Shown here piece after piece: positions 1 to 12,090 of a stretch of DNA of 64,000 nucleotides (position 1 is its first letter; each line of letters begins with the position of its first letter). This stretch comes from Tetrapyrgos nigripes. Lineage: Eukaryota > Basidiomycota > Agaricomycetes > Agaricales > Campanellaceae. The notes beneath the pieces are model-generated. The model searched no databases. It had not been told where the DNA came from and saw only the letters and a program-made list of their open reading frames with translations. Where the stretch lies: positions 310,001 to 374,000 of the forward strand of contig JAACJM010000044.1 in the NCBI GenBank assembly GCA_013368315.1, in the 5' to 3' direction. A program made the translations under genes and the position numbers.

Positions 1-611
1 TCTGGAAACAGTTAGCAGCAAGATTCTAATCCCAAGACAAAGTTGATTATCAGAAAATAGAAAGTAATGTACAGAGGTTATGCACCTAGTCCCAAGACAA
101 AGGGGTCAAGAGGGAAAACGAAAGGAAAGGAAGGAAAGAAGCTGTTTGATTTCAGACTAATTCTCTAGAGAGGACGAGTATATATAAGACTGGCTTGAAT
201 AGAGATTGTTACTAGCGCTACTACTTAGTGCAAGCGCCGAGATCCGTATGAAGTCCATGTATAGATTGAGAATAGACCTTGACATCTTCGCAGCAATATC
301 AAAGCGATATACATGTGATACAGGCTACAGCCTCATAGCATACGACATACAGCACCCCGTAGAGTTAACCAGGAACTGACCGGCCTGTGCAGCGACTATT
401 GCAAACGGTCTCGAAGAGCTCGAGGGTTTGATAGATGAATCTGAGCTCTGTCATGAGCATTCTGTATAACGAACAAGTGCACCTGGGAGAAGATACAACG
501 AGGCAGGACCAGCAAATGAGATTTCTCGCTGGCATCAATGTAGGCTCTCTGAGGAATGGGAATGGTGGCAACTGCAGTGGGAGGACGAGGACGAGGAGCA
601 GGCGGGTATCA

Positions 612-688
612 GAAATCTGCGGGTACCCCATGCGGGTACACAGCGGGTACATGCGGGTGATGCGGGTGATGCGGGTACCCATTACCCT
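612..688. repeat. minisatellite of GCGGGTAC units
   Basis: Short units reading about ATGCGGGTAC are repeated with small changes, alternating with GCGGGTG units. Clusters of the same unit occur at 1283-1361 and 1954-2006. Confidence 0.8.
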
Positions 689-1282
689 TTGCTTATCATG
701 TAGAATCTTAGTTGATTAAGCCTTCTAATTGCTCTTTTTATTGTGTAGATAGTCCTTTCAAAATGCAGAGTCTGTTGTGTAGCAATTTCACAAAGAACAG
801 AACGCGCTGTCGGTATTGAGGTAAAATCATTCATACAAAAATGATGGGATTTACGTGGTATATGCAAGACTCAGCATCACCTATCATTGACACTTTCTGA
901 CCCACTCTGCACTTACTCTTGCCCTTCTCTGCAAATGGGACTGCTTGTAAGTATGAGTATCCAACGTTACATAGCCTTAGTTGCATAGAATATTCTTTTT
1001 GTAGAAATGGCTTGGTAAAAGCATCATACGGCCCGCTGTTGATGCTACTTTAGCAGGCAGGTTAGTGTACCAGCATGAAAGGCAGTTCAGTCACAAATCA
1101 CAGCCAAAAAATCTAAGGCCAGATTTGACATTTTCTATTTATTTTTTTTTTGGATTTCTTCTGGATTTTTTTTGGTCAGAGAGACTGAGCTTTCATTCAT
1201 GCCAGGACAGTAGTATGTATGTGCAAATAGCCGTTCATTCTCTTCAACGGACTCTCATACAACATCAAGGCAAGAAACATAG

Positions 1283-1361
1283 TACCCGCATGGTACCCGC
1301 ATGGTACCCGCATGGGTACCCGCATGTGCACAGCCACTGCGGGTACCATGCGGGTACCATT
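1283..1361. repeat. palindromic GGTACCCGCAT minisatellite
   Basis: Four copies of GTACCCGCATG are followed, after a short spacer, by two copies in the opposite orientation (CATGCGGGTACC). The cluster is therefore both tandem and inverted, and could fold into a hairpin. KpnI-type GGTACC cores are shared with the clusters at 612-688 and 1954-2006. Confidence 0.8.
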
Positions 1362-1953
1362 CGTGAGCATTACTAACATCCACACAACATCTAACAGTTT
1401 GAAAACAAGGAATGCTGTAGCTTCTGTACTAATAACCAGTACCTTGACATGCTCAATGTGTAGAAGTAAATTTCTATCATAAATTCTAGTAAACCTTGGG
1501 CTGAATTCACATTGATCTTGACTTTTCTAGAATTGGATGAACAAATTACTTTATTGAACACTTGAAACATTGACTCAGTGATGTATTAGAATGAGTATGT
1601 TGCATTTACACTGCGAACCACGAAGAGTTTTATTGATGCAGGCTTCATTTCAAGTCTAAGGGTAGTTTGGGTACATAATTCATAGAATATTGGCATGCAG
1701 AGAATGGAAATAGTCTCTAGTGCATGCAATAAGCTTTTGGCAAAAATATCTAGGCTGCTTTGTAGAGAAATACTTGAGTTAGGAATGAGACTACTGCAGA
1801 TGGGAGTGAGTGGCTGTGCTTATCCATGTACATTTGAGTTTCACTACACTTCGTTGAAGTCTATCTACAAGCTCTATATTCACTTTTATGTCTCTCTACT
1901 ATGTTACAAATGCTCGTATGTATGCCATATAATGCTGAACTCAAATATTTAAT

Positions 1954-2006
1954 GGTACCCGCAGCCCACCCGCAGACCCGCATGGGGTACCCGCAGATTT
2001 CCCTAT
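1954..2006. repeat. third GGTACCCGCA minisatellite cluster
   Basis: Units reading GTACCCGCA, CCACCCGCA and GACCCGCATG, in the orientation opposite to the 612-688 cluster. Confidence 0.7.
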
Positions 2007-3329
2007 ACCGAGGAGCAGGTAGGGCCGGCGTAGAGGACCTAGACCGTCTGGTGCGGTTTTCAGCATGAGTTAGTCCCCTCTTGCATTTAGATGCGAATCA
2101 CTTACTAGTACCCGAGTCCTATAGAATCCCATACGCTCAAACTTCATCATATACAACTGCAGGTCGGACGATGTCGCTTATTCAAGCTTGAAGTTGCCCT
2201 CAGATCCCTCAGTTGAGCATTGAAATTTGGGCGCAGGTGAGTATCATAAGTATTGATGCTCAACAGGTAAACTGGATGCCAATACGTACTTAGCCTGGGG
2301 CCCAAGACGCTCCCGTATCGAGGAGGAGAAGTCTATTACCCGTGAAAAAACAAAACGGAGTTTAAAACTGGCGTTGATAGTCCGGAGATATTTAAGCGAA
2401 GCAGGCACAACCATCAATCCTTGCTTTCCGTCTGTCCTTTGTTTGGAATCCATTAGTTTTTGACCTCGTGATACTTGCTCACTTCTGCTACTAGTACTAA
2501 CAATCGTCCGTCTTCTGGAGCAAAAACGTTGGCAAAGACGGGAGCGGCTGGAGGAGGAGGAGTCTATTACCTGGGTTAGGACCAAGAGCTGATACGCCGG
2601 GGGTCCGGGAACTTGGAAGCATCCCGATGTAGGCTAGTTACATTGTTGTTCCTGGGATGCCAAGACTAGAGCGGGACGAGCTAACGGCTATTCCAGGCTA
2701 ATACGTACTTGAGTTTTATCACCGCTTTTTCCCAAGTTTTTTCTGTTTTTCACACGAGCCTCACCCACCGGGATATACGGTGAACCATTGGAGGTGACTA
2801 TTAGCCTTGCATAGATGAAGGCGTAGGTGCTGTCAAGGAGTAGTTGCGAGCCTGGGCAGTGCCAAAATTGGACCTATAATGACGACGTCAGAAAAGTGAG
2901 AGTATATACCAAAGCAGCCTTGCTGACTTCTGCGTTGGAAGTGGCAATGGAGTTCAGCGTAAACTTTCTCACTGATGAGAGTCGTGCGACCGTCGGCCAA
3001 AGAAAAAACAGCGCATAGCTGACAGGAGGCACTCATGATGATGATGATAACGGAAGATGTACTGCCATATTTTACCATTTTGGAAACGGTAGAAAACATA
3101 GCTCTACCTGAAGCTTGAAGGCTGAAAGTGGCGGCCAAACACCTGAAGACGCGAGATAGCAGCCGCGAAGAGATCCGGAGCATGTAGAGCTTTGGGATTT
3201 GGAAATAAATTAGGATTACAGCGACGGGTGATTGAAGGAAAATATGAAGGCGATCTGCACAGGTGAATAGTCTCGAGTATCCAGACTGACGATACATCTT
3301 GACACTCTTCGTGTGATGTATGTAACAGG

Positions 3330-3538
3330 CACCTTGGGCGGCGTTGCATATTTCCAAAGATCTCTGTGCAAACTTAAATTTCGGATTTTTCAGTGCCATT
3401 TTTGCTCGCCCGGGTCTACTCCATATGGGACTGATTTGAGGCCGAACAGCCATATGGAGTAGCTCCAGTGCCGAGCATAAATTCATTATTTATGTTTGCC
3501 CAAGAGATCTTTCCAAATATGCATTGCCGCCCAAGGTG
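3330..3538. mobile_element. CACTA-like MITE, palindromic, TSD AGG
   Basis: A 209-base element whose whole length is an imperfect inverted repeat. It opens with CACCTTGGGCGGCGTTGC and closes with the complement, GCCGCCCAAGGTG. The inner halves keep pairing, including ACTCCATATGG against CCATATGGAGT near the centre. The host bases AGG stand directly on both sides (3327-3329 and 3539-3541), a 3-base target duplication. Full-length relatives lie at 24026-24231 and 40620-40828. It encodes nothing. Termini starting CAC and a 3-base duplication are typical of the CMC/CACTA superfamily. Confidence 0.9.
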
Positions 3539-4605
3539 AGGTGAAGGATCACGCACCCACTGCAACAGTGATTGCAAACGTGACAGGGCAGTGAAAAAGG
3601 GATAATATAGAAAGCCGCAGTAAGCTGGTTGGAGGGGCACAGTGTTTTTCTCCTTTGAGGGCTTTGTCTCGAGGGGAATGGCGAAGGCTAGATCCATGAC
3701 CTAGGGCCTGAACTCGTGGCCTGGTGGTCTTCACGTCGGGGAGTGCATAAATGATCGAGAACGTGGGAGCTTCATGGCGGCGGTAAAAAGAGCGGACATG
3801 CATCAAGGCGAAGCAGTGTGGGAAAATACGTCATGGGAAAAGAGTTACGAGGCCTCTTTAAAGGCCGAGTCCCCGACTCCGGAAGGAGGAGGGACTTGCA
3901 GAACTCGAACGACACTGATCGGGCGGTTTTTTTTAATTTTTCTTTCCACGCCACAAGTCATGCGGACGGTCATACTCATGTGCCGATAATCATGCGGACC
4001 ACAGATTTCAAATTCCGTTCGTTGTTATCTCAAACAGTCATCGCTCGATGTCTTCAATCGCTATGGAGCACCACCTTCGCAGAGTAGCCGCAAATACGCC
4101 TGTATTTCTTGAGTATCCTCCACAGACAACAGCTCAACTCAAGGGGTCTTAAATTTGTCTACCCAAGACCAGACCTTGGGGGGAGGGGGGGTCTGGAGAG
4201 ACCTTATGACCAAAAGGTACATCATCACCTGAAGGGTGTATAGACTTACTTTATGAGGCAATTTGGATCTGAAAGTGCACAAAACATACTCAGGACCCAT
4301 AAAAGCTATGTGTAATGACCTTTCAGGCCCATTCTCAGCTTTAAATGGCATGTAATTCCCACGATCAGTGATGTCACCACCAGTGCCACATCACAAACAT
4401 TGTCAGAAAATGATTTGCTACCTCGATATGATAGGTGTCACACAGAATATATCACTAATCCACTGCATCTGTACATTAGCAGAGGATCTGAGAGGTAACC
4501 AGGAGGAAAAATTGATCTGGTTTCATGATTTGTAAGCAATATTTATCTTATCACTTACCATTTTAGGAAGGAGAGGGGGGAGGGGGGGGGGTCAAGCTGG
4601 ACCTT
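3539..4605. other. no gene seen; one R1 repeat fragment
   Basis: Nothing coding can be supported. Positions 3844-3870 carry the terminal phrase GTTACGAGGCCTCTTTAAAG of the dispersed repeat I call R1. Two G-rich tracts (about 4180 and 4573-4591) flank a poorly conserved stretch. Confidence 0.5.
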
Positions 4606-5217
4606 ATGATCAAAAAGGAACGTCTGGTCTGGTCATATCATTTTGAAGACCCCTTGGCTCAACTATTGCAGCAATTACCGTGCCGGCTTTTATTCACAGT
4701 GGCTCGTATCTTTGATACCACTCTGTCCGAAAATCTGCCTCGAAAACAGTACGCGTTGTTGTTGGTTCCGAAACTTATGCTTGCTGGTATTCTTCCCTAC
4801 GATGGCCCTCTCGCCTTTGGACATCTCTATCACTCAAGGATCTTGTCTTTACGGCATTCATTTGGAATAGAGTTTTCTGACTACTACATGTGAGCTGTGT
4901 TATCTCAATTTTTATCGCATAAGGATTCCGAATCTGAGTTACCTGACATCTCCGATATCAACATTTCTTTTGATGCGTTATCTCCAGACGAATTACAAGT
5001 TTTGCAACGCAACCTTCCCGTTCACACCCAGGGTAAACAGCAAGTTACTTATCGTATCAAAACTGCTGACTTTGAAGGCCGATCCAAATCCTTGCGCACT
5101 GTTCTATCACGCTTGTTGCAGTTCAAGTCATATTCAGCAGTGCACATAATACATGGTGAAGAAAACGGAGAAGCACGACGAAAGCTCCGGCGCATCGTTG
5201 CAAAGAATAGGTGGTAA
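4606..5217 (+). pseudogene. eroded open frame with one in-frame TGA, unknown family
   Basis: A single frame stays open for about 203 codons except for one TGA at 4891-4893. The downstream half (to 5217) is rich in Asp, Glu, Lys and Arg and looks protein-like, for instance the stretches DISDINISFDALSPDELQVL and RKLRRIVAKNRW. I recognise no domain. There is no convincing intron that would remove the stop. The likeliest reading is a decayed piece of a repeat-borne or duplicated gene; a sequencing error or a real unknown gene are alternatives. Confidence 0.35.
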
Positions 5218-5815
5218 CGGAGGCAAGAAAGGTTGACTTAGTCAAACTTGAAAACACGGCCCAGTCGTATAAAGAGAGGTAATGAAAGGTGTCCTGACAG
5301 GAGACAATGTCGTCGGAAGCATCAGCTACAAAAGGAACACTGCTAAGAAACGCCTTTCACAGACCTAGCTGTGTTACTGACATTGACGAAAACCAGGCAT
5401 GAAGTACTGGATCTGCAAAAATTGCAGGCCACACGGTGTCCAATCGCCACGTCACTTTAAACCGTCCCACCCACATCTCACACACTAGTCTTTGCAAGCT
5501 CTCGAACGCGTCTTTTGTTCAGATCATACTGCTTTAGTCCAGTTACAGCGCCAGCTGATAGTTTGAGCAGAAAGAAAACCAGTCACGCACACTTTGAATA
5601 CTAGGCGCCGGCAGCTCATCGGCGAAGATTAACCTCAACACCACTTTCCCAGGGGCCAAAACGCCTAAACGCAGCAAAACGGTGATACATAACAAAAAAA
5701 TGTATTATAAGCGTATCACTAGGAATACAGGAAGACATGTAGTCAACAACACCGCGCAGTCAGAAGGAACATCGTTTTGGAATGCTGGAGAAAACGGAGT
5801 TGGGGATGCCGCGAC

Positions 5816-6128
5816 AAGCGGCCCTAAGCATTTAACTTATGTCGACCTCGAAAATTTTACCACGACCTCAAACTCCCACCCCTTTTCATTGCCACAGCCG
5901 GTCTTTGCCCTTCCGACAACCGGAATGTCCAGACTCGGTCTAGACGAGATCCAAGGACCGTTAACGTCAATAACCACGATGTCATGCTAGCATGTCAAAT
6001 CGGTCTGCTTAACGCCCTTCTTCCCTCTCACTTTCCACTGAATTCTCCCTCCCTTCTGCATAACTTGAGTTAGACTACGTGAAAGGACCTCATAATTTGC
6101 CACGCGAAGCGATGGCTCTTTGCCCCAG
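5816..6128. repeat. R1 dispersed repeat, long copy
   Basis: About 310 bases that are nearly identical to 29100-29414, beginning near TTAACTTATGTCGACCTCGA and ending with the hairpin motif CTCATAATTTGCCACGCGAA at 6090-6128. R1-related pieces also occur at 14.0-14.7, 18.9-19.05 and 55.2-55.44 kb. No reading frame of its own is visible. Confidence 0.85.
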
Positions 6129-6335
6129 TGCGAACCAAGCATGGCACGCAAAAAGAGCGCCTTAATTTTAAAGATATGGGTGTACTTAATAACCGAATCT
6201 AGAAACTCGAGTGCTTGAACCAGCTGCGTAGTCGTGAATATAGTAGAAGACTTTGAAAACACTTTAAGTCCTTTGGGCATCGCACCCGTCAACCCTTCTC
6301 GTACTTATACCTACGTCTCCTTTCACCTAAGTATA

Positions 6336-8112
6336 TCATGCGGACTCGGAACTTGAAAACACCACAACAACCTCTGGCCCCTCCTTAAATTTCCTCTCTA
6401 GATAATCCTCCCATGCCTTTTTATATGGATTCGTTATAATCTTGTCGTCCGAGTCGCCACTCGGGTGGGGAGAAAGCTGCATCTTCAAGCTGGCGATCCG
6501 CCTCATCTCCTTCTTATCTCTCCCCGTATAAATCCCAGAGTCGAGGATACGAGAGGCGGTGAGAGGGGTGGGTTGATTCTGCGCATGAGGTTGCCGTTTC
6601 CAGTAAGTACATCGAGTTAGTAACCAGTAAATTTGAGTTGTAAGTAAGGAATGTAAGGAAAGTTCTACGAGTTCTCGGAGTAACAACTTACCTTCTCAGG
6701 ATAAACCATCCTATACCACTTCGTAAACGTCCTCGTGGGTAGATGATAATCTTCTCCTTTCAGTGGCCCAACTGCACGAGAAGAAAGTGGAAGTGGTGGC
6801 AAAGGAGGCTGATAACAGGTTATTATCGGTACATCGGGGATGTAGCCTTCCCAATGTGGCCATTGGTCGACCACTGGCGTCTGCATCGAGGCCCTTGTCA
6901 AATTGTCTCTGAGACGACCGCAACCACTCCCACGACCACTGCGACCACGCCCATCACGCCCATCACCTTCAAGTTGTCCACGGTCCCGACCCCGATGCTG
7001 AAATTGAAACCCCCTCATCCTATCCATCCAAGGCCTCACATTGTCCCAGTATAATTTTTGTTCGTCGTCCCGCGAAGCATAAGTTTCAAGCTTAGATATT
7101 TGTGGCTGGGGATAGAGAAAAGAGTGAAGCTGAGCGCGTAGATGACTAAAGAATGCGTATGCGTAGGCATAGAGCCGGGGAAGCAGGGGCAGTTTAAGAG
7201 TACGCGTGACGTAGGAGAGAATTGACGAGATAGATGATAGGATACCGGTCCAGGGCCAAAATCTCCCAATGTGAGCGGCAGACGCGACGCGTCCGAAGAG
7301 AGTCGAGTAGGAAATTGAAGGTAATCGTATGCACAAGCAATTTTGTAGAAGAACTCGAAGAAAAGACCAATGGAAAGGAGAATGGAAAGGCCAATAGGAA
7401 GGTAAAGGCATTATTCCTGGACATCCGACTCGACGGAAGAGCAGGTGAATGGCAGTTTTGGCTATAAGAGAAGGAGAATGGGTATAAGGTGATGGCGGCG
7501 AAGAGGATGGGAACGAGGCTGAAAGGTACGAAAAGCATATCAACACACAAGTCCGAATTTCTCTATTCTTGAGACTTGGACGCATGCTCACCTGCCGGTA
7601 TATCTGCCATCCTAGCCTCAGGCTGTTCAGAATCGTCATCACCCTCTAGCAGATCCAACTCATCCAACTCCAACTCCGCGCTCTTCACTGAGGTAGAGCA
7701 TTCACTATCTGAAGTATATCCATCACTCCAATGAACCCTTCGTCCCTTTCGTTCCCGCTTCCGAGGCCTCATGGAATCCACCTGCTTCATTGAGACCGAC
7801 AGCGACTCTACGTCTTCGGTGAGCTCTGAATGTATTTCAACAGCCTGCATCGGACCTCCAGCTTCTACAGATGAAAATAAGCCGCATGAGCAAAAAGGGT
7901 ATGCGTGAAATGTAGTACTAGTATGACGCACCGTGACCAGCAACTCCCGCCGGAGGAATCTCATGCTCGGGTTTCGTCCCCTTTAAAAATCCTCTGTTAT
8001 TTGAAAGTGAAAGTCCTTTTCCAGCGAGTCCAACGAAGAGGATAGAGTGACACGTCCGAGTCGGAGGAAGAGGAAAGTATTTGGAATTGGCAGAACCAGA
8101 TGTAATACCCAT
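6336..8112 (-). CDS. hypothetical protein, four exons, 488 residues
   Basis: Exons 8112-7932, 7864-7592, 7461-6692 and 6578-6336 join in phase at GT-AG introns and give 488 residues with no internal stop. The start is the first ATG of the open frame. The product has a Ser/Pro-rich start, an acidic stretch (about residues 120-145, ELELDELDLLEGDDD), then an aromatic and hydrophobic region that may touch membranes, a Gly/Arg/Asp-rich linker (QHRGRDRGQLEGDGRDGRGR), and a better-ordered end with PDVPIITCYQPPLPPLPL, FTKWYRMVYPEK and a charged tail. I do not recognise a family. The third exon has competing hydrophobic frames, so its start could be misplaced. The next gene upstream in the window (acyl-CoA dehydrogenase) is on the same strand. 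Confidence 0.65.
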
Positions 8113-9019
8113 AATGATAATCTGACAAGGTAATGAGGCAGCGAGGTATCTGAGAGGTACTAGTAGTAATACGCAGAAAGATGTGGAGTTGGAGTTGGGA
8201 TTGGGATTGAGAGGACTGAAACAAATTGTGTCATGAGACGGACTCAGACTCGTCGGAGGTGTGTAGAAGGGGCGTCGAAGTTGTCTTTATGCCTGCCACC
8301 ATTATACATGGGACTAGTTCTACTGGGATAAAAAAAATAAAGATAGAACAAACACGAGGAAGGCATGAGGAGTTTGGAGCAGGCTGGGCAGTAAAGGGAA
8401 GCTAAAGCATGCATGAGGTCATGAGGTGAAAAGTGAAAAGGGGAAAGTAAAAATTTAAAGTGAAGTCGTGCTAGTGAAAAGACGGCATACTTTTGCACGC
8501 TTCCTGAATCCTGCGGCGTCTCCTTCACTGCAGGATGCTCGTTTGAAGGAGAAATCTCTTTAAGCCACAGAGTTTGCTGTCCTGGTCAAGAATTGGACAA
8601 ACTGAAACTTGAAGCCTGGGTATTTTGATACAGTCAGGAAGACTCGCTCTTTGGGTCTGCTGGTCGGATAATACTGGTGCACACATAGACTGGACGACAC
8701 TTGGTTCGGGGGTATGCACGGGGCGGAAGACCGGGAACTGATAAAGGACGACGTGGTTTGAGAAAGAAGGTCGTGAGAAAGCCCCTAAAGTCAATGGAGA
8801 TGCGACGCAACGCATCACCAATTGCGAACGTCCACGATGTGCCTAGCAGTCATTGACGGAAATTTGGCCTTCAAGCTACATCTTCGGATGAAAATCATCA
8901 TCCCAACACTTGTAGATATCTATCCTTCAGATTTCCTCTTTTGAGAGAGATTTCGCCGGACTATGTATATTATTAATCTGCTGTAACATAGATTCCTTAT
9001 CCTCCTCCTGCAATCAGTT
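8113..9019. other. intergenic stretch
   Basis: Lies between the 5' end of the unknown gene and the 3' end of the acyl-CoA dehydrogenase. Open frames of 94-98 codons are present on the minus strand, but none splices into a convincing protein. It probably holds the promoter and 5' leader of the downstream gene plus the dehydrogenase 3' region. Confidence 0.4.
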
Positions 9020-11269
9020 TCACAACTTGGAACGTTCTGATAAGACACCAGTCCCATACACAAAAGCCTTATCCATCGTAGCCCTTCCCATCGGATCTTT
9101 CAACGCTTCTTCAAAATCATTCACGGATTTCTGTATTTCACCTTCCAGTATCCACCGATTAACAGACTCCTGATCAAGCACCGCACCTGCCTCTCCAGCT
9201 TTAGACGACCAAACTGCATGCTCTAAAAGACAAACACCGGCTGTAATGGAAGCAAAGATCATCATTAGAAGTCGGGGCGCCACTTCCACTGTCTTGCCTC
9301 TCTCGAACATGGAGGGTAATTGGTCGATAAATCCGTTAAGAATCGCGGCATTTGTTCTGAGTCCATCGATGGCAAGAGCTAATTTCGTTATAGACGAGGC
9401 CCACTATATATTGAGAAGTCAGCACACTGCCCATTTATCATGAGATAGAGTAGAGATACAAGGTCAGACATACCTGTGCAAACTTTTCGATGGAATCACC
9501 GCGTGCTGCCCGGATTAAATCGAGGGATAAAACACTCATGGTGCCTTCCCATATCTTCTCCACCAGCGCATCTCTCAGTAACCTACATAATTCCTAAGTA
9601 TATCTCATTCTGCTCGGTAAGGAAGTCGTACTCACCTCCCAATTCCAACCTCCTCCATATACCCCAACCCACCCAATGCCGCCATCGCCTCCTCAATCGC
9701 AGGCGGCACCTTATGAGCCGCATACGCCTTAATCATTGGAGTCATCAACCTCAATCTAGCCTCCTCCCCCTCCGTAGCGATCTTCAATTCTGATTTCCCA
9801 AGCAAATTGACCGTATGAAACGTCATATGCGTAAGAGCCCTGTACACTAGAGTGATATACGCCAAATTCGCAACATGAAGAGGCATATCCTGCAGCAGCA
9901 TTGTCTGTGATTTGACTCGGCGAACAGTAGAATAGGCTCGTGCGATGGATAAACATCGTTGGAGACTACCAATGGCATGGATAGCAGCATGCGTACGCGT
10001 GAGGTTGAGGACGGGAGCTATGGTCTTGACTCCACCGTTCAGCGGACCAATTAGCCATCCTCTGGTGTTATTAAGTGAGAGTTCAGCAGTGGGGACGCCC
10101 CAAGTACCAATCTTGTTCTTGAGTCGATGCATTTGGACACCGTTGGATAAGGGAGAGGGGAACGACGGGGTTCGTAAGGGGATTAAGAACATACTGAGCC
10201 CACGAGAGCCGTCGGAGATACTGCCTGTTCTGGCTAGAGCGACAGTAACGTTGCCTTCTGCAGCGCTGGAGAACCATTTGAATCCGTTCAGCGAGTAGGC
10301 AGGACCCAGATCTTCCGGTCTATCAGGGACGCGGGCTGCGATGGTTTCAGTTTTGGAGACGTCGGACCCTCCAGGTTTCTATACCATCAAGAGAGAAAGA
10401 GTTGAGTGAAAGAGTGTTTTCTAATATTCTGATGGCTTCGCACCTCGGTCATCCATTGACCAGAGAGATAGGCAACACTGGGGTCAGAGCTGCGACGATT
10501 AATGTGGTCAATGAAACGATGGAGGTATAAGTTTTCAGGACATGCACCTAATCAGCTTTGGATGCACCTCCTTCTTCATCCTTTCTGTTCCAAACAGTTC
10601 AATCGCTACGTGGCCTTCAGAGGGAGTTTAGAGCGCAGAGAATTAGGAGCCTACTGCGTGCAACGCCGTCAGCCATTCCAAACGGGCACATAATCTAGTA
10701 GCATGGTAGCAGTTGCAGTTGTCAGAGTAAGGGGCCGAAACATACACAAGCACTTACAACATGATAATCTCCTGTCATAACCATCGTCTTCGCAAACTGA
10801 TAGACCCTACTAAACTGACCAAATTCCCTTTGATGGGCGATGGAGACATATCCTTCCTTCATAGCCATCTCTTCCAACCTTCTCCAACCTTCAGATGTCT
10901 GAAGCCTATCGACTCTGCGCCCGAATTGATCGTATTGGACGAGAGTTGCCTGGTGGACGAGGGGTGCAAGAGGTCGGGCGTCTTTTGGATGAGGATAAGG
11001 ACATTGAGGTGTGTCTTAAGCGTTTGAGCGACATGAGGAAAAGGGGATACAGCTCACAAGTTATGAGATCCTCCCCTAAACGAGTAAGATCTTCTTGGAC
11101 CTGTTCAAGAATACTACTGGGCAACAGTCTTTTTAACAGACTCGGTAAGACGGGGTCCTCAAGATACGGGTGTTCGTCGGGATAGATTGTCTGTGTCAAA
11201 TTTAACTGAAAGTTGACGTGCGAAAAATTGTGGTGTACTCACAGGCTGGAAGCCATCTTCGACGCGCAT
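9020..11269 (-). CDS. peroxisomal AidB-like acyl-CoA dehydrogenase
   Basis: Flavoprotein of the acyl-CoA dehydrogenase superfamily, AidB-like branch, expected to introduce a double bond into an acyl-CoA with FAD. Nine exons: 11269-11243, 11190-11058, 11014-10758, 10694-10655, 10605-10548, 10489-10444, 10378-9636, 9582-9474, 9403-9020; together 598 residues, no stop, all phases agree. Family marks: an N-terminal region with HPYLEDPVLPSLLKRLLP, the FAD and substrate segment GQWMTEKPGGSDVSKTET, a long helical C-terminal part with RTHAAIHAIGSLQRC, and ALGGLGYMEEVGIGR. The chain ends Ser-Lys-Leu, a canonical type 1 peroxisomal signal, so it should act in the peroxisome. Introns are very short (down to 43 bases). 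The start ATG is followed at once by MRVEDGFQP, which splices to TIYPDEHPYLED. A dead AMP-binding ligase gene lies just upstream. Exact substrate not deducible. Confidence 0.95.
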
Positions 11270-11428
11270 CCTATACTTAGCGGTGGGGGGAGTGAGTGTG
11301 GGTGACAAACAGGCGTGCAAACCAATGCAAACATTAAGTACTACCGATAACCCCTTTAGGAATTGAGCGCTTGTACCGGCTACTCGGATGTTGAGCGCTC
11401 GGCTAGCCGAGTTGGCGCTAAGCGCAAT

Positions 11429-12090
11429 CACGCTGAAAAGGGACAAATTTCCGCTCAACGGATATGTGACCGGATATGTGTACGAAAATGAGATATATTG
11501 GGAAAGTAGATATAAATACAAAAAGATGATGTATCCGTAGACTAGATATCTGAACAGAAAGCCAATATATCTGGAAGTCTTTTGGTACATTTGATTGGTG
11601 CACAGACACATGGCATATCGAATGTATGGAAAAAAGTACAAAAAGACCTCATATCGAGGCTCCGGACATGGTTACGGACATGGTTCCGAAAAGACAATAA
11701 ATCCGGCTTCCAGATATGGGTCCCAATAGTTCATATGTCCGTTGAACGGATAGGCCAGAATCCACCTATCCGTTCAACGGACATATGAACTATTGGGACC
11801 CATATCTGGAAGCCGGATTTATTGTCTTTTCGGAACCATGTCCGTAACCATGTCCGGAGCCTCGATATGAGATCTTTTTGTACTTTTTTCCATACATTCG
11901 ATATGCCATGTGTCTGTGCACCAATCAAATGTACCAAAAGACTTCCAGATATATTGGCTTTCTGTTCAGATATCTAGTCTACGGATACATCATCTTTTTG
12001 TATTTATATCTACTTTCCCAATATATCTCATTTTCGTACACATATCCGGTTACATATCCGTTGAGCGGAAATTTGTCCCTTTTCGGCGTG
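11429..12090. mobile_element. 662-base palindromic element (CACGC family), TSD AAT
   Basis: Two arms of 326 bases (11429-11754 and 11765-12090) are near-perfect reverse complements around a 10-base loop, ccagaatcca. The ends are CACGCTGAAAAGGGAC and its partner ending GGCGTG. The bases AAT flank both ends (11426-11428, 12091-12093), a 3-base target duplication. Mirror-image open frames appear in both arms but only because the arms are identical. Smaller relatives with the same CACGC(T/C)GA termini lie at 55650-55779 and 57262-57316. CACTA-like by terminus and duplication length. As RNA it would form a long hairpin. Confidence 0.92.

Larger units (their letters stand above)
1..3329. other. repeat-rich region without a supported gene
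   Basis: I find no coding chain I can support here. The stretch holds three clusters of a GGTACC-centred minisatellite (listed separately) and AT-rich unique-looking sequence. Around 2.25-2.72 kb a phrase reading roughly aatacgtacttagcctgg recurs in altered form near 2.70 kb, which suggests an old duplicated repeat. The 1.80-1.87 kb stretch resembles part of the duplicated unit at 15.5 and 16.0 kb. Confidence 0.5.

Noticed and set aside
2833..3486. 217-codon minus-strand open frame
   Set aside because: It runs through half of the palindromic MITE at 3330-3538 and has no domain; openness comes by chance from the repeat.
6743..7054. 103-codon plus-strand frame rich in Thr and Pro
   Set aside because: Antisense to the Arg/Gly-rich exon of the 6336-8112 gene; low-complexity mirror.
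9632..10298. Plus-strand frames opposite the acyl-CoA dehydrogenase
   Set aside because: Shadows of the real minus-strand exons.
11582..11937. Twin 68-codon frames on opposite strands
   Set aside because: Identical peptides only because the two arms of the palindrome are the same sequence; no start context or homology.
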